A stretch of 5,862 bases of DNA from Planctomycetota bacterium. GTDB lineage: Bacteria; Planctomycetota; UBA1135; GCA-002686595. The stretch lies in the NCBI GenBank assembly GCA_027623615.1, contig JAQBVH010000244.1, positions 1 to 5,862 on the forward strand. Reading direction: 5' to 3'. This document shows, one piece after another, positions 5,373-5,862 of the stretch. The stretch's first letter is position 1, and every line of letters begins with the position of its first letter. The translations under genes and the position numbers were made by a program. A model generated the notes under the pieces. It saw only the letters and a list, made by a program, of their open reading frames with translations. It was not told the DNA's origin and ran no database searches.

Positions 5373-5862
5373 GTGCCTCCCACCTCCCGCCAGCCCCAGG
5401 CCACCCGCCAGCGCCTGATCGACGCCGCCTTCGCGGAGATCCATCGCCACGGCCTCGGACCGACCGGTCTGGACGCGATCCTGGAACGGGCGCAGCTGAC
5501 CAAGGGTGCGGTCTACCACCACTTCGGCAGCAAGCAGGAGCTCGGGCTCGCGGTCTTCGACGAGGTGGTCGCGCCCTGGGTGCGCGGCGCGTGGATCGAG
5601 CCGGTGCGCGACGCGCAGGACCCGTTGAAGGAGCTGACCACCCGGGTGAAGGGCCTGGTCAAGCGCACCGCGGAAGAGCGCTCCCTCGGCTGCCCTCTGA
5701 ACAACCTGATCCAGGAGCTGGGCGGGACCGAGCCCCCGTTCCAGGAGCGCATCAACGCACTGCTCGGGGAGTGGCGCACACAGCTCGCGCTCGACCTTGC
5801 GCGCGGCCAGGTCGCGGAGCAGGTGCGCCGCGACCTCGAGCCCAAGGATGTCGCGGCCTTTC
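5373..5862 (+). CDS. TetR/AcrR-family transcriptional repressor, NemR-like (partial, runs off the window)
   Basis: The first 163 codons of a TetR-type repressor are present. Residues 10-64 form the DNA-binding domain (ATRQRLIDAAFAEIHRHG, then the helix-turn-helix DAILERAQLTKGAVYHHFGSK at about 34-54 and the usual ELGLAVFDEV helix). From about residue 66 the ligand-binding domain starts. It contains GCPLNNLIQEL at 106-116, a signature of the NemR/AcuR-like branch. Cys107 aligns with the redox-active Cys106 of E. coli NemR, from memory. GTG 5373 is the only plausible start: an in-frame TGA stands at 5331-5333 and there is no ATG between. No Shine-Dalgarno sequence is visible before it. About 30-40 C-terminal residues are missing, judged by the usual family length near 200. 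It is divergent from the serine hydrolase gene and probably represses both itself and that gene through the two palindromes at 5275-5332. The inducer is unknown. Confidence 0.9.
   Translation, partial: MPPTSRQPQATRQRLIDAAFAEIHRHGLGPTGLDAILERAQLTKGAVYHHFGSKQELGLAVFDEVVAPWVRGAWIEPVRDAQDPLKELTTRVKGLVKRTAEERSLGCPLNNLIQELGGTEPPFQERINALLGEWRTQLALDLARGQVAEQVRRDLEPKDVAAF

Overview
The window is GC-rich chromosomal DNA from an unidentified bacterium. Real reading frames show a strong G/C bias at the third codon position. The secreted FG-GAP/ASPIC (CRTAC1-type) protein with an N-terminal TPR region, and the large secreted serine hydrolase, are gene types common in uncultured Planctomycetota, Acidobacteriota, Myxococcota and similar lineages. 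That placement is inference; no rRNA, tRNA or other marker is present. No mobile element, CRISPR array or phage gene was found.

Layout: 1-441 has no supportable gene, only a hairpin and short palindromes. 442-2674 (+) is one TPR-CRTAC1 gene broken by two lesions: an in-frame TAG at 829-831, probably CAG to TAG, and a one-base frameshift at a run of four C at 1096-1099. Removing both restores a continuous family-typical protein. This is either a young pseudogene or two sequence errors. 2675-3105 is a convergent gap with one doubtful small reading frame on the minus strand. 3106-5265 (-) is an intact exported class C beta-lactamase-fold serine hydrolase with two further C-terminal domains. 5373-5862 (+) is the first 163 codons of a TetR-family repressor that runs off the window.

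The best functional unit is the divergent pair tetR / serine hydrolase. Its 107-bp intergenic region carries two near-identical palindromes of the form CATAC-N6-GTATG, centred exactly 42 bp apart, which is four turns of B-DNA. A third, unrelated dyad lies between them. Each palindrome overlaps a TATGAT -10-like hexamer facing outward, so one repressor could shut both promoters. The repressor resembles NemR-type TetR proteins, including a cysteine that aligns with the redox-sensing Cys106 of E. coli NemR (alignment from memory). A reactive-electrophile or oxidant signal controlling an exported hydrolase is therefore a testable idea, not a demonstrated one.

The window looks like ordinary accessory chromosome. 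I see no convincing evidence of a wholly new system; the operator architecture and the broken CRTAC1 gene are the points most worth following.
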